DNA of 64,000 nt, taken from positions 3,162,001 through 3,226,000 of the forward strand of contig NZ_CP123923.1 of assembly GCF_030450125.1 (NCBI RefSeq), read 5' to 3'. Under the pieces are notes generated by a model that worked only from the letters and a program-made list of their open reading frames with translations, searched no databases and was not told where the DNA came from. This DNA comes from Streptomyces sp. WP-1. GTDB lineage: Bacteria; Actinomycetota; Actinomycetes; Streptomycetales; Streptomycetaceae. Shown in pieces: positions 52,607-60,759 of this stretch; the first letter of the stretch is position 1; every line of letters starts with the position of its first letter. A program made the translations under genes and the position numbers.

Positions 52607-53260
52607 GTGAGCATTCATCCCCCGTCCCCCGCCCGTGTCGTGCTGCTGTGCGGCCCCTCGGGTTCGGGCAAGTCCCTGGTCGCCGCCCGTTCCGGGCTGC
52701 CCGTCCTGCGCCTGGACGACTTCTACAAAGAGGCCGACGACCCGACTCTGCCCCTGGTGGAGGGGAGTTCGGACATCGACTGGGACCACCCGGACTCATG
52801 GGACGCGCAGGTCGCCCTCGACGCCATCAGCCGCCTGTGCGCCACGGGTTCGACGCCGGTGCCGGTGTACGACATCTCGCTCAGCGCCCGTACCGGCGAG
52901 GAGACGCTGCGGCTGGACCGTACGCCCCTGTTCATCGCGGAGGGCATCTTCGCCGCGGAGATCGTCGGACGCTGCCGGGACCTCGGCGTCCTCGCCGACG
53001 CGCTCTGCCTGAACCGGGGCGCGGTCACCACCTTCCGGCGGCGCTTCGTGCGCGATCTGAAGGAGGGCCGCAAGTCGGTGCCGTTCCTGCTGCGCCGCGG
53101 CTGGCGGCTGATGCGCGCGGAGCGCACGATCGTCGCCCGCCAGGTCGCGCTGGGCGCGTACCCGTGCGACCGGGACGAGGCCCTGCGCCGGCTCACGATC
53201 GCCGAGTGGGCCGGCAAGTACACCACCGCCGGACGGCGGCACCGGGAGGCGGAGCGGTAG
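52607..53260 (+). CDS. Uridine kinase-like P-loop kinase
   Basis: 217 residues from the GTG at 52607 (VSIHPPSPARVVLLCGPSGSGKS). Walker A GPSGSGKS begins near residue 16. The segments LDDFYKEADDPTLP and DIDWDHPDSWDAQ are the aspartate/histidine substrate region typical of uridine kinases, and RRFVRDLKEGRKSVPFLLRRGWRLM is the arginine-rich lid. It would phosphorylate uridine or a related nucleoside, consistent with the nucleoside genes nearby. It ends in a strong hairpin. Confidence 0.85.
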   Translation: MSIHPPSPARVVLLCGPSGSGKSLVAARSGLPVLRLDDFYKEADDPTLPLVEGSSDIDWDHPDSWDAQVALDAISRLCATGSTPVPVYDISLSARTGEETLRLDRTPLFIAEGIFAAEIVGRCRDLGVLADALCLNRGAVTTFRRRFVRDLKEGRKSVPFLLRRGWRLMRAERTIVARQVALGAYPCDRDEALRRLTIAEWAGKYTTAGRRHREAER

Positions 53261-53275
53261 GACGGGCGGAACGAC

Positions 53276-53320
53276 GGAGAGGGGCCGAGCCGGACCTGAT
53301 GGTCCGGCCGGCCCCTCTCC
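53276..53320. terminator. Terminator after uridine kinase-like gene
   Basis: A 20/21-bp stem (GGAGAGGGGCCGAGCCGGACC pairing with 53301-53320, one bulge) around loop TGAT, 15 bp after the stop. The following 53321-53523 stretch is proline-codon-like CCCC-rich DNA with no gene. Confidence 0.8.
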
Positions 53321-53523
53321 GATTCCTCCCCCGTACCCCGTGTCCCCCGCTCCCCCGTTGCCCCTCCCCCATGAGCCGACGGCCGACGGGCCCACGGGCC
53401 ACCACCCCCACAGCGGCTGTCCCGTGTTCCCCGTCGCCCCCGTCACTCCCCCGTGCTTTCCGGACCGCCCCCCAGCGGCCCGGCCCCCGTTCCCCCGAGG
53501 TTCCCCCGTGTCTCCCCCGTACC

Positions 53524-54312
53524 TCAGGCGACCAGCTCGCCGAAGGCGTTCTCCTCGTCACGGCCGAAGCTGAGGACCTCGTCCTCGCGCAGCCGGCGCA
53601 GCGAGCGCCAGATGCTGGACTTCACCGTGCCGACACTGATGTTGAGTATGTCCGCGATCTCCGGGTCCGTACGGCCCTCGTAGTAGCGCAGGACCAGCAT
53701 GGTGCGCTGCAGCTCGGGCAGCCGGGCCAGCGCCTGCCACAGGACCGCGCGCAGCTCGGTGCCGCGCATCGCGTCCGTCTCGCCGGGCGTCTCGGGCAGT
53801 TCCTCGGTCGGGTACTCGTTGAGCTTGCGGCGCCGCCAGGCGCTGATGTGCAGGTTCGTCATCGTGCGCCGCAGGTAGCCGCCGACGGCCGCCTTGTCGC
53901 TGATCCGCTCCCACGCCCGGTAGGTCGAGAACAGCGCGCTCTGGAGCAGGTCCTCGGCCTCGAAACGGTCGCCGGTCAGGTGGTAGGCGGTGGCGTACAG
54001 GGAGGCGCGGCGCTCCTGGACGTAGGCGGTGAACTCCGCCTCCGTCAGCGAGCGGCGCTCCCCCGTGCCCTCCTTGTACGCGCTTCCCCCCTGCGTGTCC
54101 CCCGTACGCGCGTCGATCACGGACATGTAGGGCTGCTGCCCGTACCCGCCGTGCTGACGCCCGGTGCCGCGCGCGCACCCCCGCCCTCCCCCACGCTCGA
54201 ACACACTCGCGCGGGAGGTACCCCCATCAGCACCGGACTTCTCCGAACCCCGGTGCACGTCGTGCAGACGCGTGACCACTGCGCTGGTGCTGATGCTGTG
54301 CAGCGTGTTCAT
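53524..54312 (-). CDS. sigQ: RNA polymerase sigma factor SigQ
   Basis: 262 residues from the ATG at 54312 (MNTLHSIST); an ATG at residue 63 (MSVIDARTGD) could be the start of the folded protein. SigE-type ECF-like sigma: region 2 (FTAYVQERRASLYATAYHLTGDRFEAEDLLQSALFSTYRAW; YLRRTMTNLHISAWRRRK) and region 4 (LARLPELQRTMLVLRYYEGRTDPEIADILNISVGTVKSSIWRSLRRLRED). In S. coelicolor SigQ is encoded divergently from, and controlled by, AfsQ1. Residues about 29-43 (GGTSRASVFERGGG) appear to be a repeat-derived insertion in the N-terminal extension. Confidence 0.9.
   Translation of the reverse strand: MNTLHSISTSAVVTRLHDVHRGSEKSGADGGTSRASVFERGGGRGCARGTGRQHGGYGQQPYMSVIDARTGDTQGGSAYKEGTGERRSLTEAEFTAYVQERRASLYATAYHLTGDRFEAEDLLQSALFSTYRAWERISDKAAVGGYLRRTMTNLHISAWRRRKLNEYPTEELPETPGETDAMRGTELRAVLWQALARLPELQRTMLVLRYYEGRTDPEIADILNISVGTVKSSIWRSLRRLREDEVLSFGRDEENAFGELVA
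54185..54226. repeat. Palindromic dispersed repeat inside the sigQ N-terminal coding region
   Basis: 42 bp from CCTCCCCCA to GGGAGGTACCCCCA. On the coding strand it begins GGGGGTACCTCCC and encodes GGTSRASVFERGGG. It belongs to the same family as the 36-bp insert in hutH. Confidence 0.7.
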
Positions 54313-54471
54313 CTCGCGCTCCCCGTCGTGGACTTCCGGTGCTTCTGTCCTGCTCCGGGCCTCGCCCGGTCGTACTCCGGGCTGTTCCGGCCAGTTCGGC
54401 CGGATCCGGCTGCTCGCCGTGCCCGTGACGAAAAGCCTGCCGGGGTGACTTCATCGGTGTGTCCCCCGACT

Positions 54472-54514
54472 GTCACAGACCTGTCACAGGGCCCTCGGCC
54501 GTCGGCGCCGTCAC
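54472..54514. promoter_or_regulatory. AfsQ1-type boxes between sigQ and afsQ1
   Basis: GTCAC (54472-54476), six bases, then GTCAC (54483-54487) fit the published AfsQ1 consensus GTnAC-N6-GTnAC exactly. A third GTCAC lies at 54510-54514. They lie 160 bp from the sigQ ATG and about 107-149 bp from the afsQ1 start. Confidence 0.75.
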
Positions 54515-54620
54515 AGGAAGTGCACAGCAGGTGGCGCTAGCGCGGAGCGGCTCGTGGGGATACTGCGGGGCTGTGGCCGACAGGTCGTACGACACCCCGT
54601 CCATGGGCCAGAATGAACGG

Positions 54621-55298
54621 GTGCCTTCCCTGTTGCTGATCGAGGACGACGACGCCATCCGTACGGCCCTGGAGCTCTCACTGACGCGCCAGGGACACCG
54701 TGTGGCCACCGCTGCCAGCGGCGAGGACGGTCTGAAGCTGCTGCGCGAACAGCGGCCGGACCTGATCGTGCTGGATGTGATGCTGCCCGGCATCGACGGG
54801 TTCGAGGTGTGCCGGCGCATCCGGCGCACGGACCAGTTGCCGATCATCCTGCTGACCGCGCGCAGCGACGACATCGACGTGGTCGTCGGACTGGAGTCCG
54901 GTGCCGACGACTATGTGGTCAAACCGGTCCAGGGCCGGGTGCTGGACGCCCGGATCCGCGCCGTGCTGCGGCGCGGCGAGCGCGAGTCCAGCGACTCGGC
55001 GAGCTTCGGCAGCCTGGTCATCGACCGCTCGGCGATGACCGTGACGAAGAACGGCGAGGACCTCCAGCTCACCCCGACCGAGCTGCGGCTGCTCCTGGAG
55101 CTGAGCCGGCGGCCCGGCCAGGCGCTGTCCCGCCAGCAACTGCTGCGGCTGGTGTGGGAGCACGACTACCTGGGCGACTCCCGCCTGGTGGACGCGTGTG
55201 TGCAGCGGCTGCGCGCCAAGGTGGAGGACGTGCCCTCGTCCCCGACCCTGATCCGCACGGTCCGTGGTGTCGGCTACCGCCTGGACAGTCCTCAGTGA
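54621..55298 (+). CDS. afsQ1: Response regulator AfsQ1
   Basis: 225 residues from the GTG at 54621 (an ATG six codons upstream is in frame). OmpR/PhoB class: receiver domain with phosphorylated D52 (LIVLDVMLPGIDG), K near residue 101 (DYVVKPV), and a C-terminal winged helix (LTPTELRLLLELSRRPGQALSRQQLLRLVW ... VDACVQRLRAKVED). AfsQ1 activates actinorhodin, undecylprodigiosin and calcium-dependent antibiotic genes and sigQ in response to nitrogen state, notably glutamate, in S. coelicolor. It overlaps afsQ2 by GTGA. Confidence 0.94.
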   Translation: MPSLLLIEDDDAIRTALELSLTRQGHRVATAASGEDGLKLLREQRPDLIVLDVMLPGIDGFEVCRRIRRTDQLPIILLTARSDDIDVVVGLESGADDYVVKPVQGRVLDARIRAVLRRGERESSDSASFGSLVIDRSAMTVTKNGEDLQLTPTELRLLLELSRRPGQALSRQQLLRLVWEHDYLGDSRLVDACVQRLRAKVEDVPSSPTLIRTVRGVGYRLDSPQ

Positions 55299-56887
55299 GC
55301 GATACGCGAGGGGGGCTGCGCGGCTGGTCCGCGGGGCGCAAGGGGGGTCTGTCCCGGCTCAGGTTCACCAGTCTGCGGCTGCGGCTCGTCGTCGTCTTCG
55401 GCCTGGTCGCGCTCACCGCCGCGGTGTCGGCGTCGGGCATCGCCTACTGGCTGAACCGTGAGGCGGTGCTCACCCGCGCCCAGGACGCGGTGCTGCGCGA
55501 CTTCCGCCAGGAGATGCAGAACCGCGCGGGCGCGCTGCCCGCCCACCCGACCCAGGACGAACTCCAGCGCACCGCGGGGCAGATGGCGTCCAGCAGCCAG
55601 AGCTTCAGCGTGCTCCTGGTCGGCCAGGACACACAGGGCAAGACGGTGTACGGCAACTCCGGTGGCATCAACGGGTTCTCCCTGGAGGACGTGCCCAAGT
55701 CGCTGCGTGAGGCGGTGGGCCGGCAGCAGGAGATCAGCGACGCCAACAAGCAGCCGTACCACCTGTACTGGCAGCGTGTCGTGGACCACGGCACGCCGTA
55801 TCTGGTCGCCGGTACGCGGGTGATCGGCGGCGGTCCGACCGGCTACATGGCGAAGTCCCTGGAGCCGGAGGCGAAGGATCTCGACTCGCTGGCCTGGTCG
55901 TTGGGGATCGCCACCGGTCTCGCGCTGATCGGCGCCGCGCTGCTCGCGCAGGCCGCCGCCACGACCGTACTGAAGCCGGTGCACCGCCTCGGCGTCGCCG
56001 CCCGGCGCCTCGGCGAGGGCAAGCTGGACACCCGGCTGCGCGTGTCCGGGACGGACGAACTCGCTGATCTCTCCCGGACGTTCAACAACGCGGCGGAGGC
56101 GCTGGAGAAGCGGGTCGCGGACATGGCGGCGCGGGACGACGCCTCCCGGCGCTTCGTCGCCGACATGAGCCATGAGCTGCGTACGCCGCTGACCGCCATC
56201 ACCGCCGTCACGGAGGTGCTGGAGGAGGAGCTGGACGCGGACGCGGGCAGCATGGACCCGATGATCGAGCCGGCCGTCCGCCTGGTCGTCAGCGAGACCC
56301 GCCGCCTGAACACCCTGGTCGAGAACCTCATGGAGGTCACCCGCTTCGACGCGGGCACCGCCCGGCTGGTCCTGGACGACGTGGACGTCGCCGACCAGAT
56401 CACCGCGTGCATCGACGCCCGCGCCTGGCTGGACGCGGTGGAGCTGGACGCCGAGCGCGGCATCCACGCCCGCCTCGACCCGCGCCGCCTCGACGTGATC
56501 CTCGCCAACCTGATCGGCAACGCCCTCAAGCACGGCGGCTCGCCGGTCCGGGTCGCGGTGCGCGAGGAGTCCGACTCGGTGGTCATCCAGGTCCGCGACC
56601 ACGGCCCCGGCATCCCCGAGGACGTCCTCCCGCACGTCTTCGACCGCTTCTACAAGGCCAGCGCCTCCCGCCCCCGTTCGGAGGGCAGCGGCCTCGGCCT
56701 GTCCATCGCGATGGAGAACGCGCACATCCACGGCGGCGAGATCACCGCGGCCAACTCCCTTGAGGGCGGCGCGGTGTTCACGCTCCGATTGCCCCGGGAC
56801 GCCTCGGAACTGACCGAGGAACCGGACGGGAGCACCGAGAAGAAGGACGGCGACGCCGACACGACGCAGGGGAAGGAGGGGCGATGA
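55295..56887 (+). CDS. afsQ2: Sensor histidine kinase AfsQ2
   Basis: 530 residues from the GTG overlapping the afsQ1 stop. Two membrane helices (about 28-52 and 198-222) flank a ~145-residue extracytoplasmic sensor. HAMP domain from about 225, phosphoacceptor H293 in MSHELRTPLTAITAV, then ATPase boxes N (LIGNALKHGGSP), G1 (DHGPGIPEDVL), F (FDRFYKAS) and G2 (GSGLGLSIAMENA). The tail is acidic/lysine-rich. It is the cognate kinase of AfsQ1, and the lipoprotein gene follows with a 4-bp overlap, probably contributing to sensing. Confidence 0.94.
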   Translation: MSDTRGGLRGWSAGRKGGLSRLRFTSLRLRLVVVFGLVALTAAVSASGIAYWLNREAVLTRAQDAVLRDFRQEMQNRAGALPAHPTQDELQRTAGQMASSSQSFSVLLVGQDTQGKTVYGNSGGINGFSLEDVPKSLREAVGRQQEISDANKQPYHLYWQRVVDHGTPYLVAGTRVIGGGPTGYMAKSLEPEAKDLDSLAWSLGIATGLALIGAALLAQAAATTVLKPVHRLGVAARRLGEGKLDTRLRVSGTDELADLSRTFNNAAEALEKRVADMAARDDASRRFVADMSHELRTPLTAITAVTEVLEEELDADAGSMDPMIEPAVRLVVSETRRLNTLVENLMEVTRFDAGTARLVLDDVDVADQITACIDARAWLDAVELDAERGIHARLDPRRLDVILANLIGNALKHGGSPVRVAVREESDSVVIQVRDHGPGIPEDVLPHVFDRFYKASASRPRSEGSGLGLSIAMENAHIHGGEITAANSLEGGAVFTLRLPRDASELTEEPDGSTEKKDGDADTTQGKEGR

Positions 56888-57510
56888 CGACGGTACGACA
56901 CCGACCACGGCACGGGCGCCGCTGGCTCGCCCTGCCCCTCCTGGGCGCCCTGCTCACCGGCTGCGGCATCCGCGCCACCCAGGTACCGACCGACTTCGGC
57001 CCCGCGCCCTCCCGGGTCCCGTGCTCCCTGACGGGCTCGGGCCAGGCGGCGCAGCAGGGCGTCCCCGTCCAGGTCTTCCTGCTGTGCGGGGCGTCCCTGG
57101 TGACGGTGGACCGTACGGTACGAGTCCCGGAGGGCACCCCCGACGCCCGCCGCCGCGTGATGGTGGCCCAGGGCCTCCTGGACCAGCTGGCCACGGCCCC
57201 CTCGTCGGCGGAGCGCTCCGCGGGCTACACCACGTACGTGCCGGGCGGCCTGACCGTCTCCGGACCCGCCCCGCACGACCCCGAGGACACCCTCCGCCTG
57301 AGCGCCACCCCCGCCCACCTCCCCTCCGCCGCCCTGGCCCAACTGGTCTGCACCCTCTCGGACTCCGCCGCGACGGAGGGCGACGGCTCCGTCATCCTGG
57401 GCGGCCCCGCCCCCGCCCCCCTGCGCCGCTACGCCTGCACGGACGACGTCCGCAACCACCCGAGCACGACGGCACCACCGACGAGCGACGTGCCGGAGGG
57501 GATGGGCTAG
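56884..57510 (+). CDS. Lipoprotein of the afsQ operon
   Basis: 208 residues, starting in ATGA overlap with afsQ2. The lipoprotein signal (RRWLALPLLGALLTGC) has its lipobox cysteine near residue 27. The mature domain (VPVQVFLLCGASLVTVDRTVRVP; LTVSGPAPHDPEDTLRLSATP) resembles GerMN-like/LpqB N-terminal beta modules. It carries paired cysteines (LVCTLSD, RYACTDD). In S. coelicolor the third gene of the afsQ operon encodes such a lipoprotein; an accessory role in AfsQ2 signalling is inferred from co-transcription. Confidence 0.85.
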   Translation: MTTVRHRPRHGRRWLALPLLGALLTGCGIRATQVPTDFGPAPSRVPCSLTGSGQAAQQGVPVQVFLLCGASLVTVDRTVRVPEGTPDARRRVMVAQGLLDQLATAPSSAERSAGYTTYVPGGLTVSGPAPHDPEDTLRLSATPAHLPSAALAQLVCTLSDSAATEGDGSVILGGPAPAPLRRYACTDDVRNHPSTTAPPTSDVPEGMG

Positions 57511-57643
57511 CGGGCTTCCGGCGGCGGGCGGGGGCGGCGTCGGTCGCCAGACGGCGTCCCCTGTGTCGTGCCCGTCGACGACAGCAAGGTGGGCGACGGC
57601 CCCGTGCCGGTGGTCGGGGCGTCGGTGTGGGTGCGTTCATCGC

Positions 57644-57907
57644 TCACGCGGCGACGGGCTTGCAGACGAACCCGCTCAGCGCCGAGAGGACCTCCCAGCC
57701 GAGCGCTTCGTACAGCGTCCGACCCTGAACGGTCGCACCCAGAACGCCTGTGGGCACCCCGCTCCCGACGGCCGCGCCGGTGAGCGTGCCCATCATCACC
57801 GTTCCGAGGCCGCGGCGCCGGTGCGCCGGTGCGGTGACGGTCCGGTCGAAGACGCAGGCGGTGTCGGTCGGGGCAGCCGCCGGGACACGGGCAGTCCTTC
57901 GGTCCAC
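57644..57907 (-). pseudogene. C-terminal remnant of a GNAT acetyltransferase
   Basis: The 87-residue frame contains a good GNAT acetyl-CoA motif (FDRTVTAPAHRRRGLGTVMMGTL) and the family's end (GRTLYEALGWEVLSALSGF), but the N-terminal beta-strands that should precede motif A are missing. The sequence before it (RRTARVPAAAPTD) is not GNAT-like. Just upstream on the same strand, another short frame ends ELAVERLVDQLEAGGMS. Together these suggest decayed genes in the 57511-58053 gap. A functional mini-protein is unlikely. Confidence 0.65.
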
Positions 57908-58053
57908 GGCCGCGCGGTCCCCACCGGCCCCTTCAGGACACGCCTCCCGGCTCAGGACATGCCTCCCGCCTCAAGCTGATCGACCAGACGTTCGACGGCC
58001 AGCTCACATCCCGATGCGGAACCGATCGTACGAACACACGCGTCTTGGGGGAC

Positions 58054-58617
58054 GTGCAGGGTCAAGGGGACTTCGGCGGCATCGCCGCCATCCGCGTCCG
58101 GACGGCAGGGGGCATCCTCCTCCTCGCCCACATCGCCTTCGTCGCCTGGCTGATGCTGCGGCCACTGGACGTGCCCTGGGTGACGCCGCCCAACCTGCGC
58201 CCGCTGGCCGGTATCCGCGCCGACCTGGCGCTCGGCTGGCCGGCCGCGGTGAAGCCGCTCGGCGAGGGGCTCGGGCTGCTCGCGCCGCTCGGGGTGCTGC
58301 TGCCGATGGCACACGGCCGGCTCACCGTCTCCCCGCTCGCCTCGCTGCTGCGTACCGCCGCCGCGGCCTGCCTGATCTCGCTCGGCATCGCCCTGCTGCA
58401 GACCGGGGTGCCGGGCCGGGTGGTGGACGTCGACTCGCTGCTGCTGAACACGGCCGGGGCGATAGCGGCCCACCTGCTCGTCGTCCCGGTCGGCCGTGCG
58501 CGTCTGCGCAGGTGGGAGCGGCTGCACGAGCGCCCGGCGGCGGAGCCGGCCACCCTTCAGGAGGGGCTTTCTCAGGGGCGGACCCCGACGATTCCCAGGG
58601 TCGGAATCGCTCCTTAG
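58054..58617 (+). CDS. VanZ-like membrane protein
   Basis: 187 residues from the GTG at 58054, preceded by TTGGGGGA (a TTG at 58045 is in frame). Four to five membrane segments (GGILLLAHIAFVAWLML; LGEGLGLLAPLGVLLPM; LRTAAAACLISLGIALLQ; DSLLLNTAGAIAAHLLVV) and the VanZ-type signature N-L-R-P/RVVDVDSLLLNTAGA. VanZ relatives confer low teicoplanin resistance in enterococci, but in actinobacteria their role is unknown. Confidence 0.82.
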   Translation: MQGQGDFGGIAAIRVRTAGGILLLAHIAFVAWLMLRPLDVPWVTPPNLRPLAGIRADLALGWPAAVKPLGEGLGLLAPLGVLLPMAHGRLTVSPLASLLRTAAAACLISLGIALLQTGVPGRVVDVDSLLLNTAGAIAAHLLVVPVGRARLRRWERLHERPAAEPATLQEGLSQGRTPTIPRVGIAP

Positions 58618-58693
58618 GGTGACGCTTCGTCCCCTTCGTGTCCGTATCGTCGTAGACAGCTGATCGAGTCGACCGACGACCACGGAGGATGTC

Positions 58694-58897
58694 ATGACCG
58701 CCCTTGCCCGACCCACCCACGGCCGCATGATCGGCGGAGTGTGCGCGGGCCTGGCCCGCCGCTTCGGCACCTCCGCCGCCACGATGCGCGTGATCTTCGT
58801 GCTGTCCTGTCTGCTGCCGGGTCCTCAGTTCCTGCTCTACATAGCCCTGTGGATCCTGCTGCCGTCCGAGGACAAGGCCCGCGCCTCCAGCTGGTGA
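58694..58897 (+). CDS. PspC-domain membrane protein
   Basis: 67 residues almost entirely a PspC domain: ARPTHGRMIGGVCAGLARRFGTSAATMRVIFVLSCLLPG, with one hydrophobic hairpin (FLLYIALWILLPSED). PspC proteins associate with membrane-stress responses in other bacteria. Start ATG has GGAGGAT upstream (CGGAGGATGTC). It is monocistronic. Confidence 0.9.
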   Translation: MTALARPTHGRMIGGVCAGLARRFGTSAATMRVIFVLSCLLPGPQFLLYIALWILLPSEDKARASSW

Positions 58898-58963
58898 CAC
58901 CGCGCCGCCGGAGCGCTCCGGTCGGATCCGGAACGCCCCGGCGGCGTCGGGGTGGCGGCGGTG

Positions 58964-59272
58964 TCAGCCGAGCGGGATGCCGTTGACACCCATGCCGTGG
59001 GTGGGCAGGCCCGTGCTGCCGAGCGGCAGTCCGCCGAGCAGCCCGGTCGGCCCCTGCGCGAGCACCCGCTGCACGGCCGGCTTCGCGGCGGCCACACCGG
59101 AGGCCACGGCGCCCTGCCCCTGGGTGAGCGCCTCGACGGTCCCCGGCAGCGCCTTGGCGACCTGGGTGGCGTCGGGGGCGGCGGGGGCCGCGTTGGCGGC
59201 GCCCGCGCCGACGGCGGCGAAGGCGGCACCGAGGGCGGCGACACCGAGGGTCTTGACGGCAGACTGCTTCAT
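58964..59272 (-). CDS. Small secreted protein
   Basis: 102 residues from the ATG at 59272 (MKQSAVKTLGVAALGAAFAAV). The signal peptide ends AGAANA|AP. The mature part is alanine/valine then glycine/leucine-rich (GTVEALTQGQGAVASGVAAAKPAVQRV; GLLGGLPLGSTGLPTHGMGVNGIPLG), with no cysteine. It resembles many abundant secreted Streptomyces ATP-independent 'secreted protein' annotations without known role. Likely exported and possibly surface-active. Confidence 0.78.
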   Translation of the reverse strand: MKQSAVKTLGVAALGAAFAAVGAGAANAAPAAPDATQVAKALPGTVEALTQGQGAVASGVAAAKPAVQRVLAQGPTGLLGGLPLGSTGLPTHGMGVNGIPLG

Positions 59273-59415
59273 GGTGAGTGCGTCCTTGAATGCGGAGACG
59301 GAAAACTTCAGGAGCGGTCCATGACCGTAAACGCGCCGCACCCGGACCCGCAAACACCAAAATGCGGACACCTGGTGAAAGCGTGTCCGCATTCCGCGCC
59401 GCGAGAGGCGGCCAC

Positions 59416-60603
59416 TTACCCCTCGGATTCCACAGAACCGCTGGTGGGAGGCGTCCGCTGAAACAGCCATTCGGATTTCAGTTCGGCATATCCGGGCTTG
59501 ATGACGTCATTGATCATCGCAAGGCGTTCATCGAAAGGAATGAACGCTGATTTCATCCCATTGACGGAGAACCACTGGAGGTCGTCGAGCGTATAACCGA
59601 ACGCGTCGACAAGGCGCTCGAACTCCTGGCTCATGCTGGTGTGCGACATAAGACGATTGTCGGTGTTAACCGTGGCCCGGAACAGAAGCTTGCGCAGCAG
59701 CCCGATCGGATGCTCGGCGTAGGAGGTCGCGGCGCCCGTCTGGAGATTGGAACTGGGGCACAGCTCCAGCGGGATCCGCTTGTCCCGGACGTACGACGCG
59801 AGCCGCCCGAGCCGTACCGACCCGTCCGGCCGGACCTCGATGTCGTCGATGATCCGCACCCCGTGCCCGAGCCGGTCGGCACCGCACCACTGCAACGCCT
59901 GCCAGATGGAGGGCAGCCCGAAGGCTTCTCCGGCGTGGATGGTGAAGTGGTTGTTCTCGCGCTTGAGGTACTCGAAGGCGTCCAGGTGCCGGGTGGGCGG
60001 GTGCCCGGCCTCGGCGCCGGCGATGTCGAAGCCGACGACGCCGGAGTCCCCGTAGCGGTTGGCGAGTTCGGCGATCTCCAGGGAGCGGGCCGCGTGCCGC
60101 ATCGCGGTGAGCAGGGCGCCGACCCGGATCCGGTGCCCGCTCTCCCGGGCGAGCCGCTCGCCCTGCCGGAACCCCTCGTCGACCGCCTCGACGACCTCCT
60201 CCAGGGTCAGCCCCCGCTCCAGGTGCTGCTCGGGCGCGTACCGCACCTCGGCGTAGACCACCCCGTCCTCGGCGAGGTCCTCGGCGCACTCCCGGGCGAC
60301 CCGGACGAGGGCCTCCCGGGTCTGCATCACGCCGACGGTGTGCCGGAAGGTCTCCAGATAGCGTTCCAGCGACCCGGAGTCGGCGGCCTCGTGGAACCAG
60401 ATCCCCAGCTTGTCGGGATCGGTCTCGGGAAGCTCCGTGTACCTGCCGTCCCGGGCGAGTTCGACGACGGTGCCGGGCCGCAGCCCGCCGTCCAGATGAT
60501 CGTGCAGCAGAACCTTGGGCGCCCGGCGGATCTGGTCCCGCGTCGGTACATGGCCCGGCACATTCGCCGGAACGGTCCCCTTCGGTGCAGTCTGGCTCGT
60601 CAT
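59416..60603 (-). CDS. add: Adenosine deaminase
   Basis: 395 residues from the ATG at 60603 (MTSQTAPKG); in-frame codons further upstream cross the operator and promoter. Zinc hydrolase of the amidohydrolase superfamily: H34xH36 (LLHDHLDGG), HAGEAFG with catalytic glutamate, and [11 protein letters not shown] near the metal aspartate. It converts (deoxy)adenosine to (deoxy)inosine, feeding the purine-nucleoside phosphorylase. The promoter carries the CTACGCGCGTAG palindrome and is leaderless in form. Confidence 0.93.
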   Translation of the reverse strand: MTSQTAPKGTVPANVPGHVPTRDQIRRAPKVLLHDHLDGGLRPGTVVELARDGRYTELPETDPDKLGIWFHEAADSGSLERYLETFRHTVGVMQTREALVRVARECAEDLAEDGVVYAEVRYAPEQHLERGLTLEEVVEAVDEGFRQGERLARESGHRIRVGALLTAMRHAARSLEIAELANRYGDSGVVGFDIAGAEAGHPPTRHLDAFEYLKRENNHFTIHAGEAFGLPSIWQALQWCGADRLGHGVRIIDDIEVRPDGSVRLGRLASYVRDKRIPLELCPSSNLQTGAATSYAEHPIGLLRKLLFRATVNTDNRLMSHTSMSQEFERLVDAFGYTLDDLQWFSVNGMKSAFIPFDERLAMINDVIKPGYAELKSEWLFQRTPPTSGSVESEG

Positions 60604-60607
60604 TTCC

Positions 60608-60636
60608 GCACTGTACTGCCTACGCGCGTAGAAAGC
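60608..60636 (-). promoter_or_regulatory. add promoter with CTACGCGCGTAG operator in the spacer
   Basis: Read towards add: GAGCTT, 17 bp containing CTACGCGCGTAG (60620-60631), then TACAGT about 6 bp before the ATG. The geometry matches the deoC promoter: operator inside the -35/-10 spacer and a leaderless start. Confidence 0.65.
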
Positions 60637-60759
60637 TCCGGCCGCGCATCCGGACACGGCCACCCGTTTTCCGTCTGCTTTCCGCCTCCTTTACGCCGAG
60701 ACCCAACGGTGACCGCATGGACGGGTTTCGTACACCGTCGCTTCTGACACTGTTCTGCC

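Noticed and set aside
57952..58782. Minus-strand frame covering vanZ and pspC
   Set aside because: Complement of the VanZ and PspC genes, which have clear families, starts and membrane helices. Only its last ~20 codons look protein-like, and these are noted as possible remnant.
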